NCBI GenBank assembly: GCA_028335825.1
Contig: JAIOKI010000019.1
Coordinates: 124,001 to 188,000, forward strand
DNA: 64,000 nt
Source of the DNA: Nosema muscidifuracis
Lineage: Eukaryota > Microsporidia > Nosematidae
Direction: 5' to 3'
Below are positions 1-8,606 of this stretch, in pieces. The first letter of the stretch is position 1. The number at the start of each line of letters is the position of its first letter. The notes beneath the pieces are model-generated. The model saw only the letters and a list, made by a program, of their open reading frames with translations. It did no database searches and was not told where the DNA came from. A program made the position numbers and the translations under genes.

Positions 1-1
1 A

Positions 2-106
2 CTATTCAACGAAAATGGTATACATTTTTTTGAAGATAGCGATTCAGGTTATGATACAGATTTTTATGATAGTACAGATGAGGACTTAGATATGAAATAT
101 TTATAA
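2..106 (+). CDS. C-terminal end of a protein entering from the left edge
   Basis: An open frame enters from the window edge and runs 34 codons to a TAA stop. The visible tail is strongly acidic and rich in Asp, Ser and Tyr (motifs such as DSDSGYDTD and DSTDEDLD), followed by MKYL. Such tails occur on many nuclear and nucleolar proteins, but nothing here identifies the family. The stop is followed directly by A/T-rich tandem repeats, which fits a true gene end. The frame could be chance because it is short; the biased composition argues for coding. Confidence 0.5.
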   Translation, partial: LFNENGIHFFEDSDSGYDTDFYDSTDEDLDMKYL

Positions 107-390
107 AATTAATTAAAAAAAATATATTAAAAGTTATAAAATTAATTAAAAAAATATATTAAAAGTATTTAGTTTTAATTAAAAAATATAGTAGAAGTGT
201 TTAGTTTTAATTTAAAATATATTAAAAGTTATAAAGTTAATTAAAAAATATATTAAAAGTTATAAAATTAATTAAAAAATATAGTGGAAGTGTTTAGTTT
301 TAATTAAAGAATATATAAAAAGTTATAAAGTTAATTAAAAAATACAGTAGAAGTATTTAGTTTTAATTAAAGAATATATTAAATTTATAT
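107..390. repeat. A/T-rich degenerate tandem repeat
   Basis: Imperfect units of about 30-35 bases built from TTAATTAAAAAATAT and either AAAAGTTATAAA or GAAGTGTTTAGTT alternate many times. The array fills the gap between two genes that converge on it. No coding signal is seen. Confidence 0.75.
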
Positions 391-409
391 AGCTTGTTAA
401 ATTCTCAAC

Positions 410-685
410 TTATACTGAGAAAATATTAAAGACATCCTCCATTATAAAAATATCTTGAGATATTCTTTCTTCATAAATATTCTTACATCCTTTACACTCA
501 ACCCTGTATAAATCATTTGTATAGGTAGTCTTACAATTATATACAGGAATATAAATATGCTTACAATTTTTACATATCAATTTATCAATGTCAGAATAAA
601 ATAATAATTTATTAATGATGTAATCACCATATCCCATATTTTTGTAGGGAATATATAATCTTATGAGATATTCTATATTATTCAT
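410..685 (-). CDS. Probable RNase P subunit Rpr2/Rpp21-like zinc-ribbon protein
   Basis: A 91-residue protein. The start is placed at the ATG at 685 because a CCC motif (CATACCCATTT) precedes it; the longer frame reading back to 781 only translates the upstream repeat. An N-terminal helical stretch is followed by a four-Cys ribbon: ICKNCKH, a second Cys about 12 residues on, then VECKGCKNIYEER. The order CxxC, a short basic/aliphatic stretch, CxxC and a basic end is that of the Rpr2/Rpp21/Snm1 family, small protein subunits of RNase P or MRP that help tRNA 5' maturation. The match rests on the ribbon alone, so another zinc-ribbon protein is possible. Confidence 0.5.
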   Translation of the reverse strand: MNNIEYLIRLYIPYKNMGYGDYIINKLLFYSDIDKLICKNCKHIYIPVYNCKTTYTNDLYRVECKGCKNIYEERISQDIFIMEDVFNIFSV

Positions 686-703
686 AAATGGGTATGAAAA
701 ATA

Positions 704-905
704 TTTTAGCATAAAAAAAGCATAGAAAAAAGAATTTAGCATAAAAAAGCATAGAACAAAGAATTTAGCATAAAAAAGCATAGAACAAAGAATTTAGCAT
801 AAATATAAGAATTGTTTAAGAAAGTTTTTTAGCATAAATAAAAAAAGCATAGAAGAAAATATTTTAACATAAAAAAGCATAGAAAAAATCATTTTAGCAT
901 AAATA
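704..905. repeat. Tandem repeat of TTTAGCATAAA...AGCATAGAA units
   Basis: About six imperfect units of roughly 30-38 bases carry the words TTTAGCATAAA, AAAAGCATAGAA and AAAGAA. The array lies between the Rpr2-like start and the uS11 end. In the minus frame it reads as Phe/Leu/Met-rich sequence that artificially lengthens the Rpr2-like frame. Confidence 0.8.
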
Positions 906-930
906 AATAAAGTAGTAAAAATAATTTAAT

Positions 931-1338
931 TTATACTCTTCTTCCTCTATGACCACCCTTCTTCCTTACACAATCAGTTGGTTCAGGAGTTACATCTTCT
1001 ACTCTACCCATCTTAATACCACTTCTTATAATAGATCTTACTGCTACTTGAGCACCAGCACCAAGAGCTTTAGGTTTAACTCCACCAGCACCTCTCAACA
1101 TAAAATGAATAGTATGCACACCTTTCTTAACAAGAATTTGTGCAACATCTTGAGCAGCTATCATGGCAGCGTAGGGAGAACCCTCATCTCTCTTAGATTT
1201 AACTCTCATACCACCTGATATCCTGCATATAGTTTCACTTCCAGTAAGATCTGTAACATGGATGATAGTATTATTCTTTGTAGCTTTTATATGGCATACG
1301 GCTGTATATTTATCATTTGTCTGGATCGTTTCAGTCAT
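931..1338 (-). CDS. RPS14: 40S ribosomal protein S14 (uS11)
   Basis: A 135-residue protein matching uS11 along its whole length. It has the central block [18 protein letters not shown], the helix [13 protein letters not shown], the [20 protein letters not shown] segment and the basic [10 protein letters not shown] tail typical of eukaryotic S14. The protein sits on the small-subunit platform near the mRNA exit and is needed for 18S rRNA 3' maturation. The length is close to the usual 135-150. A CCCC motif (TTATCCCCAAAT) lies directly before the ATG. The gene is divergent from phosphofructokinase across a 560-base gap. Confidence 0.97.
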   Translation of the reverse strand: MTETIQTNDKYTAVCHIKATKNNTIIHVTDLTGSETICRISGGMRVKSKRDEGSPYAAMIAAQDVAQILVKKGVHTIHFMLRGAGGVKPKALGAGAQVAVRSIIRSGIKMGRVEDVTPEPTDCVRKKGGHRGRRV

Positions 1339-1490
1339 ATTTGGGGATAAAAAATTTAAAAAAAATAAAAAAAATCAAGGAAGTAAAAAAGAACAGTAAA
1401 GAAAGATTTCTTGATAGATGAAAAAGTAATTTAATTTTTTTAAGATATTGGTTATTTTTATAAACCAAATATGAGAAAAAAATATTTTTT

Positions 1491-1735
1491 ATTTAAAATA
1501 TAATTATAATATAGAAAATATATTAATATTTAAATAATAATTTAATATTTGATGGTTACTTATAATTATAATATAGAAAATATATTAATATTTAAATAAT
1601 AATTTAATATTGGATGGTTACTTTAAAATATAATCATAAGATAGAAAATATATATTAATATTTAAATAATAATTTAATATTGGATGGTTACTTATAATTA
1701 TAATATAGAAAATATTTAAATAATAATAAAATATA
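1491..1735. repeat. Tandem repeat of about 62-66 bases, three to four copies
   Basis: The unit starts near TATAATTATAATATAGAAAATA and ends with TTTAATATTGGATGGTTACTT. It recurs at about 1497, 1559, 1624 and, shortened, 1691. Copies differ by a few bases. It fills part of the 560-base space between the divergent uS11 and phosphofructokinase genes; the rest of that space is A/T-rich with no other visible signal. Confidence 0.85.
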
Positions 1736-1902
1736 AAATAACTCCTTTTAGTAAAAAATATTGAATTTTTTACTCTTACAGGCTTCTACAAAGAATAGAG
1801 AAATTTTGTTAATTGGATGATCTTCTTACAAATAATATTTTTAATTAGCCCTTTTAATTTATTGGTTAAATTTATTTTAAATATTTCATTCTTTATCCTT
1901 AA

Positions 1903-4794
1903 ATGAAGATTTATATCGACGAGTTAGTCCTTACATCAGATAATATATCATCAGAACATGGAAAGGTATATGAATCACTTGGTCTTGATGTGATATATGA
2001 CACACATTCAATGAAAATATACAGTTCACAAATAACAAAGATAGTTTCTATAAATGAAGGAATTCATGTACATACTTTAATTAAAGGTAATGAAAGTATT
2101 TTATATGACAAGATGGGGAATAAAATTGTAGTATCTTACCTAAATAAAAGATCTCATGTATCATTAGCTATAATAACTAGTGGAGGAGATGCACCTGGTA
2201 TGAATTCTTGTATAAGGTCAATAGTAAGAAGTAGCATTAAATATGGAGGATCTGTTTATGGAGTTTACAGAGGATATGATGGTCTTATTAATGATTATAT
2301 TTGTGAACTTGGCTGGGATACTGAAACACATTCCAGTGCTGAAGGAGGAACTGTTTTACTTAGTTTTAGATCTAAGGATTTTTTCAGTAGAGAAGGTAGA
2401 AAGAAGGCTGTTTTTAATCTTGTTAAGAGAGGCATTAATAGTCTGATTATACTTGGTGGAGATGGTAGTTTAAAGGGAGCTCTTATATTAAAGAATGAAT
2501 TTAAAGAACTTTTTAGAGAATTAATTGATGAAGGAGCAATTTCTTTAGAAGATATTTATTTTAATACTAAAGATGTTAGTTCTATTTCTATACCTTCTAC
2601 TACTAATTATAGTAATACATCAATTTACAATAATGAATATTATAATGAATTTTATGGGATACCAGAATGTTATAAAGAAAATCCTAAAAAAAATATTCTT
2701 AAGAATTCTCCTGAATCTTCTTCTGTTAGTAAATCAGAACAAGTTTATGACATATCAGATTATATTTATGATCTAGTTATAGTTGGAATCCCTGCTTCTA
2801 TAGATAATGATATATCATCTTGTGATTATACATTAGGATGTGATACAGCATTAAATAGAGTAGTAGAATCTATTGATCATTTAAGTAGTACAATGAGATC
2901 TCATCAACGTATATTTGTGATAGAAGTTATGGGAAGAACTTGTGGATGGTTAAGTCTTATGTCAGGATATTCTTGTTTAGCTGATTATATTTTTATACCA
3001 GAAGATCCTCCCCTTGATTGGAAGAATGAGGTATTAGAAAATATTCATTATGGTAGAAAACATGGTAAACCAGGTATATTTATTATAGTATCAGAAGGAT
3101 CAGTAGATAGATCTGGTAATAGAATAGAATCTTCTAGTATAGTAGATCATATTAAGGAACAAGGTATAGATGTAAGATTATTAAAATTAGGACATGTTCA
3201 GAGGGGAGGACCTACTTCATCTTTTGATAGAATACTTGGTACATTATCAGGAATTAAAGCTTATGAAGAATTATGTAAAATAATCAATGATTTAGATATG
3301 AATAAAATAATCAATAATTCAGATAAAATAATTAATAATTCGGATAAATCACAAAATATTGATTCAGATAAAATACAAAATATTGATTCAGATAAAATAA
3401 TCAATGATTCAAATAAATCACAAAATATTGATTCAGATAAATTACAAATCAATTTAAATAAATCCAAAATAATTGTTTATGATGATGGTGATGTTAAATC
3501 AGTTGATTTGGATGATGTTATTAAACATAATGATAAAATCAAGGAATATGAAGCCATGAAAGATTACGAATCTATTTTATCAACTCGAGGAAGTCTTTTT
3601 AAAATTGCACATCGTTTATACAAAACATTAATAAATGGTAAAAAGACTTCTAGAGCACTTTATATGGAAGATATTAATCTTAGAGTGTTATTGCAAGATA
3701 ATATAAAATTGAAGAATAAATATAAAGAAGAGAATGATAAAATAATTGATGATACTTTAGAAAAAGTAGAGAATAATGTTAGAATAGGTATTATGCAATA
3801 TGGAAGTAGATCTTCTGGTATGAATACTGCTTTAAATAGTGTAGTCCAATACTGTTATATGAAACAAGTAGAGCCTTTTTATATACTCAATGGAATAGAA
3901 GGACTTCTTAATGATCAAATTATAAAAGCAGAGATGTACGAATTTGGAAATGATTTTAATAATGGAGGTTCTATATTAGGAATGGGAGAGAGAATTATGG
4001 AGAAAGATATTAAAGAAAAGATAATTAGTCAAATGAAGAAATTTAATTTAAAATCTCTAATTATAATAGGAGATTCTAGTAGTTTAGAAGATATTTATGA
4101 TTTAAATTTATCTACTCCATCATTAGATAATTTAAATATAATTCTGATTCCTGCTGCTTCTTCTAATAATATTCCTTCCACTGATATATCAATAGGAACT
4201 GATACAGCTTTAAATACAATTTTGAAAGTAGCAGACTGTGCTAAATTAACATCTTTATCTCTTAAGAAGAATGTCTTTGTATTAGAAGTATCAGGAGGAC
4301 ATTGTGGATATTTAACAATGATGGCTTCTATAGCAGCAGGAGCTTTTGATTCATTTATTCCAGAGAGAAAGTATTTGATAAGTCATTTATCAGAAACAGC
4401 TCATAGACTTAGATTGAGATTTAGGGATAATAAAAGGAATGGTACAGTAATTTTTAGAAACGAAAAGACATTTTGTTCAATCAGTACGGAATCATTCTGT
4501 AGATTATTAAAGACTGATGGTATGAATTTATTTAGTACAGATTTTTCTGTGTTAGGAATATTACAACAGGGAATTAATCCTTCACCCCTTGATAGGATAC
4601 ATGCCACACTTATGGGATTTAAAGGAGTAGATTTCTGTATAGAAAATAAAGGAGTAGGGGTAGTAGGAATACAAGGAAATAAGATATTATTTACAGGGAT
4701 AAATGAATGTATGAAGTATTATGATAGAAGTAAGAAGAGGGTAAAGAATCCTAAGTGGATAAAATATAGTAAAGTATGCAAGTCATTGGAGTAA
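1903..4794 (+). CDS. PFK1: ATP-dependent 6-phosphofructokinase, fused two-domain eukaryotic type
   Basis: 963 residues with the two tandem PFK domains of fungal and animal enzymes. The enzyme phosphorylates fructose 6-phosphate in the committed step of glycolysis. The N half (about 85-455) keeps the nucleotide loop ITSGGDAPGMN, GGDGSLKGA, the catalytic PASIDNDI motif (Asp301 and Asp303), FVIEVMGRTCGW and GHVQRGGPTSSFDR. The C half (about 626-945) has the changed motif ASSNNIPSTD, where Ser-Asn-Asn replaces Ile-Asp-Asn-Asp; this marks the regulatory half in eukaryotic PFKs. An 85-residue N-terminal extension, an insert at about 205-285 and an Asn/Asp/Ser/Lys repeat linker at about 465-520 are unusual. 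ATCCTTAA precedes the ATG. Confidence 0.96.
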   Translation: MKIYIDELVLTSDNISSEHGKVYESLGLDVIYDTHSMKIYSSQITKIVSINEGIHVHTLIKGNESILYDKMGNKIVVSYLNKRSHVSLAIITSGGDAPGMNSCIRSIVRSSIKYGGSVYGVYRGYDGLINDYICELGWDTETHSSAEGGTVLLSFRSKDFFSREGRKKAVFNLVKRGINSLIILGGDGSLKGALILKNEFKELFRELIDEGAISLEDIYFNTKDVSSISIPSTTNYSNTSIYNNEYYNEFYGIPECYKENPKKNILKNSPESSSVSKSEQVYDISDYIYDLVIVGIPASIDNDISSCDYTLGCDTALNRVVESIDHLSSTMRSHQRIFVIEVMGRTCGWLSLMSGYSCLADYIFIPEDPPLDWKNEVLENIHYGRKHGKPGIFIIVSEGSVDRSGNRIESSSIVDHIKEQGIDVRLLKLGHVQRGGPTSSFDRILGTLSGIKAYEELCKIINDLDMNKIINNSDKIINNSDKSQNIDSDKIQNIDSDKIINDSNKSQNIDSDKLQINLNKSKIIVYDDGDVKSVDLDDVIKHNDKIKEYEAMKDYESILSTRGSLFKIAHRLYKTLINGKKTSRALYMEDINLRVLLQDNIKLKNKYKEENDKIIDDTLEKVENNVRIGIMQYGSRSSGMNTALNSVVQYCYMKQVEPFYILNGIEGLLNDQIIKAEMYEFGNDFNNGGSILGMGERIMEKDIKEKIISQMKKFNLKSLIIIGDSSSLEDIYDLNLSTPSLDNLNIILIPAASSNNIPSTDISIGTDTALNTILKVADCAKLTSLSLKKNVFVLEVSGGHCGYLTMMASIAAGAFDSFIPERKYLISHLSETAHRLRLRFRDNKRNGTVIFRNEKTFCSISTESFCRLLKTDGMNLFSTDFSVLGILQQGINPSPLDRIHATLMGFKGVDFCIENKGVGVVGIQGNKILFTGINECMKYYDRSKKRVKNPKWIKYSKVCKSLE

Positions 4795-5018
4795 ATTATA
4801 AATTCATTTTAATAAAGAATTTATGCATTTATATCAAAAAAAATAATTTATGCATTATAAATTTATTTAAAAAGTAAAAATTTAACATTTATTTTATCCT
4901 TAATAATAAAAATACATTTTCGTTCTAAAAATAGAAAATATTTAGATAGTCGTATCGATTAAAGAATTTTAGTTTAGAAAAATATTTTTCTACCCATATT
5001 AAACTTTTTATTTTTTAT

Positions 5019-5594
5019 ATGTGTACACATCCTACTCTAATAGATGGATATTGCATATCCTGTGGTCTACAACAAGAAAGTACAATGCTTTGTTATTCAT
5101 ATATTAATACTAATCCTACCAAACTACTTCCTAACAAACATATTCATATACTTAATAAAATCTTACATGGTATGAACATAACTGATCATAAGTACATTAT
5201 TCTACAAGAATTTAGTGTTAAAAAGTTTGTAAGTAGACTTAGTATTAAAGATAAGATAATCCTTTGTATATACAAATCTCTTAGATCTATTGACTATCCC
5301 ATAGTATACTCCGATTTAGAAAAGTATTCTAAGGGAATCAAAAGAAAATGGTTTAAAGAGTATAAACATATACCTTACACTAAGACATATATTAGTAATT
5401 TGGTTGAGAGATATTCCGGATCTTATATATGTAGTGATATTCTTAAGATGGTATACACTATGATAGATAAGTATAATAATTGTCCTATAGAGAAAGTGAT
5501 ACAAGCATGTATATATATTAATAGTAAGAAGGATGATGGAGATATGGGAGATGTAACTAGACTTATTAATAGAATGATAAAAGAGCATTTTTGA
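5019..5594 (+). CDS. Small protein with N-terminal zinc knuckle, possibly TFIIB-like
   Basis: 191 residues, not firmly recognised. The N terminus has a CxHx7CxxC knuckle (CTHPTLIDGYCISCG), as in TFIIB-type ribbons and FCP1. The rest is predicted all-helical: a segment near 65-95 (FVSRLSIKDKIILCIYKSL) and a later one near 150-175 (IDKYNNCPIEKVIQACIYI). The last part resembles the helix that begins a cyclin fold in TFIIB/Brf proteins, where a similar ACIYIASK pattern occurs. This suggests a reduced general transcription factor, but only as inference. A CCC motif (CTACCCATATT) lies 24-26 bases before the start. Confidence 0.75.
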   Translation: MCTHPTLIDGYCISCGLQQESTMLCYSYINTNPTKLLPNKHIHILNKILHGMNITDHKYIILQEFSVKKFVSRLSIKDKIILCIYKSLRSIDYPIVYSDLEKYSKGIKRKWFKEYKHIPYTKTYISNLVERYSGSYICSDILKMVYTMIDKYNNCPIEKVIQACIYINSKKDDGDMGDVTRLINRMIKEHF

Positions 5595-5734
5595 TTTATA
5601 GTTATTATATAGTTGATATTTATATTTATTATGTAGTTGATGTCTAATCTATTATATAATTTAATTTATATTTATTATATAGTTGATATTTATAATTATT
5701 ATATATGATTTAATTTATTATATGATTTAATTTA

Positions 5735-6259
5735 TTATTTATGATTTAATTTATTTATATTTCTAACTATATTTGATATACTTGGTATACTTTCTTCTAA
5801 CAATGAAAGTTCATTATACTTCTTCTTGTTCAATATCTTATTCTTCTTAATAATTTTATAAACCATTCCAAGTATATTAACCACATCCATAGACTTACAC
5901 TCCAAACACAATAAAACAATTTTATCAATAAACTTCTGTAAAACACTTATGCTAATATTAGTATCATCAAGTACTTGTGATACAAAATACAAATTAGTAG
6001 GTAGAGATATACTGGTAATATTAATTAATAACTGATCGTAATAGTTGACAAACTGTACATCGTAATTTATCATAACAAAATACAATAATTTACTTACATT
6101 TATGTTAGAAGGATGGTCTATAAAAAGACGGGTGCATATATTTCGAGGATCACGCATCTTGTTGACGTCGTCGTAAAGATTTTTAATGAAGTCTTCCAAA
6201 TCTAATGGATTAAGATTTGTGTATTTATCAAGGACTAATTCATCAAATTCATCTTCCAT
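5735..6259 (-). CDS. Hypothetical all-helical protein
   Basis: 174 residues, not recognised. It opens with an acidic segment (MEDEFDELVLDKY) and continues as amphipathic helices with a Leu/Ile/Val-rich core and a basic C terminus. No Cys/His clusters, membrane segments or signal peptide are seen. The start is well supported by a CCCC motif (CTTACCCCTCTTTAAATG). It converges on the zinc-knuckle gene across about 140 bases of repeated TTATATAGTTGATATTTAT units. Confidence 0.75.
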   Translation of the reverse strand: MEDEFDELVLDKYTNLNPLDLEDFIKNLYDDVNKMRDPRNICTRLFIDHPSNINVSKLLYFVMINYDVQFVNYYDQLLINITSISLPTNLYFVSQVLDDTNISISVLQKFIDKIVLLCLECKSMDVVNILGMVYKIIKKNKILNKKKYNELSLLEESIPSISNIVRNINKLNHK

Positions 6260-6691
6260 TTAAAGAGGGGTAAGAAAATTATTATAATAGCTTTAAATAA
6301 AATTTATATAGTAATTTTTATATCTAAAAAAAATTGATTATATTTATATATAAAAAAAAATTGATTATATTTATAGAGTAATTTTTTATATATAAATAAA
6401 TTGATTATATTTTTATATTCATCTCTTATATATAAAAAAATTAATTATATTTTTATATATGGATAAAGATCTTGTAAGATATTCAATTCAAAATACTTTA
6501 ACAATAAAAAAATTCAAAGACATATTTGTAGATATTATGACATTTTAAAGAGTTATTTTTATATGTGTATTAATTTTTAATATGAATATTTATTGATGAT
6601 TTATTTATATTTAAAAAAAATATGCATTCTTTTACACCTTTGTTATATTAATAACGGTTAAATTAAATTTAATAATAAAGTTAAATATATT
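6260..6691. other. Intergenic A/T-rich stretch with short tandem repeats
   Basis: The first 200 bases hold imperfect units of TATATAAAAAAATTGATTATATTTATA. A 29-codon frame at 6459-6548 (beginning MDKDLVRYSIQ) has no start signal and no recognisable content. Nothing else is seen. Confidence 0.5.
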
Positions 6692-7300
6692 TTAATCTTC
6701 TTTAATAACTTCTATATTCATTTTATAATCCTTACCACTAAAATATCCATGTTCTATCACTCCACTAATACTTCTACATTTATCTAAAAATTTTTTATCC
6801 ATCTTAATATCAAATATAAAATTACCTAAGTCTGTAACTACTGGACCATATTTCTTAGTAGAACTTCTTAAAGAAAAATTTATTTGATGATCTGTCATTA
6901 ATCTACTAAAATACTTGACACTAGATGGAATAATTTCAATGGGAACATAGCATTCATCAAGTACTTTTCTAAATTTGTGATCCTGTACTATAATAAGTAC
7001 CATACTAGCCATTGAACATAATAACTTCTCTGTAGTGAGAGACCCACCTTTCCCTTTTATCATGTTACCTTCGGAATCAAATTAGTCACATCCATCTATG
7101 TATAAATCAATCCTATCTACTGTTTCTATAGGAACTGTCTTAAAATTATAACTTATTAAGGATAATGTTGTTTGATAGCTTGATGATACGTATGTCTTAG
7201 AAGGATCTAAATATTTAAGAATTGATGATACAGCACGACCAGTACCTATTCCTATAATATTCTTGTTTTTTAGTGATTGTCTTATTCTTGATTTCAACAT
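6692..7300 (-). pseudogene. RKI1: Ribose-5-phosphate isomerase A with one in-frame TAA stop
   Basis: One reading frame of 202 codons encodes RpiA with a single TAA at 7082-7084. The N part has the phosphate loop IGIGTGRAVSS and ends at the catalytic IDGCD. After the stop the same frame continues through NMIKGKGGSLTTEKL (catalytic Lys and Glu region) and GPVVTDLGNFIFDI to the C terminus. The stop takes the place of the Glu in the family motif DGADE. The enzyme interconverts ribose 5-phosphate and ribulose 5-phosphate. All other family blocks are intact and the total length is near normal, so the change is very recent, a sequencing error, or a read-through site. There is no CCC motif before the ATG. 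Confidence 0.88.
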
Positions 7301-7454
7301 AATATTAAATAAAGTGAATTTAATTTACATAATAAAAAAAATAAGGAGAAATGAGAATGAGTGAAGTAAAAGGAGATTTTAAATTAAAAAATAATAAAAA
7401 ATATGATTTTAAAATTCAAAGATAAATTTATTATTTTATGTATACTTAATAAAT

Positions 7455-7694
7455 TTAATTTATTTTTTTATCTTTCGTATGTCTTACTACATCAAAGTTG
7501 AGTTGAGGAGAATCTGTTTGTACAATAATACTAACATTAAATTCGTTATTATTCTTCCGTGCCATTTCATAAATAGCTTTATCAACCACAATCTGAAATA
7601 TAATTTTATCTTGATTATCTGTAAGTGGTATATTAAACTTTTGTGAGTTTGTTACTTGTTTTATATTCGAAACATCTTTTTTTTCTGACTTCAT
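7455..7694 (-). CDS. Hypothetical small protein, possibly part of a broken or spliced gene
   Basis: A 79-residue frame with a Lys-rich start and a mixed helix/strand body, not recognised. A second minus-strand frame in another phase covers about 7633-7845 (it contains NISYWILYRVNKYFLK), has no ATG, and overlaps this one. Together they could be the remains of one gene with a frameshift, or exons of a spliced gene; no clear intron signals were seen. No CCC motif precedes this ATG. Confidence 0.35.
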   Translation of the reverse strand: MKSEKKDVSNIKQVTNSQKFNIPLTDNQDKIIFQIVVDKAIYEMARKNNNEFNVSIIVQTDSPQLNFDVVRHTKDKKIN

Positions 7695-7845
7695 TCTGAG
7701 ATATCTGAATGGTCTTTAAGAAATATTTATTAACCCTATACAGTATCCAATAAGAAATATTTCTTGGAGTAATAGTAAGAGACAAATCATAAATATTAAA
7801 AAAATTATTGGATTCATAACTTGATTTATCAATTATGTTATTCAA

Positions 7846-8480
7846 AATGAAAGTTAGAAATATATTCTTGGTAGATTATTAAAAATCAAACACAAATTAA
7901 TTTTTAAAACGAAATATATGTCTTTGTGTCAAAAAATATAGATATTATTAATTATAATTTAATTAATCTAAGGAGGTAGATTAAAATTGTATTTTTATTG
8001 ATTTGTTGTAAAATTTAACAAATAAAAAACGATATTTTTATATTGATTGGTACAGTGGAATACAAACTTAAGAAATAATAGAAATTTATGATTTATAAAA
8101 ATTAAGCCATATTTATATACTAAATTAAAAAAAAATAAACAACTTATTTATTTTAATTTAACAAATTTGATTTAAATTGACGGTTATCATTTAAATTTTA
8201 GATTTATATTAGAAATGATTATTTTTCAACTATATGTGATGAGTCAAATATTCTATAAACTAATCAATGATGTAAATGAACTACAAAAAATGCTGTATTT
8301 TTGACTATTATATCAATATAAAAGTCTTTTATATATAAATTAAAATCTGAATAATTTATTATTTAATGAAATATAAATCGATTCACTTAGAGAAACTCTA
8401 AGAAAAATCATTAATTAATTTAAAGTTAGAAATTGAAACATATCTTAAGAAATAATTTATTATTTTATAATTTACGTTAT
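7846..8480. other. Intergenic stretch upstream of the solo LTR
   Basis: A/T-rich with no open frame of useful length and no tandem repeat. Its right end supplies the left target-site copy (GTTAT, 8476-8480) of the solo LTR. Confidence 0.5.
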
Positions 8481-8559
8481 TGTTAATAGTTTTATTTGTA
8501 TTAGTGTCAGACATCCTAAAAACTAGGGTTCTTTTTATAAAATATTTAAAATATCAACA
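8481..8559 (-). mobile_element. Solo LTR of a short-LTR Ty3-like family, with 5-base target duplication
   Basis: This 79-base stretch aligns almost throughout with the LTR at 63380-63459. Both begin TGTTAATAGTTTTATTT and end TTAAAATATCAACA on the plus strand, so the ends are TG...CA in either orientation. It is flanked by GTTAT at 8476-8480 and GTTAT at 8560-8564, a perfect 5-base target duplication as made by LTR integrases. No internal region is present, so it is a solo LTR left by recombination. The few differences from the other copy suggest a fairly young insertion. Confidence 0.9.
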
Positions 8560-8606
8560 GTTATAATTATAAAAAATACATTTTATTAAATTAATATTTA
8601 TTGATA

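Noticed and set aside
949-1218. Plus-strand frame opposite uS11
   Set aside because: Antisense shadow of a highly conserved ribosomal protein gene.
6459-6548. 29-codon frame MDKDLVRY...
   Set aside because: Too short, no start motif, no hydrophobic leader, nothing recognised.
7633-7845. Second minus-strand frame treated as its own gene
   Set aside because: No ATG in the frame and it overlaps another frame; noted only as a possible part of a broken gene.
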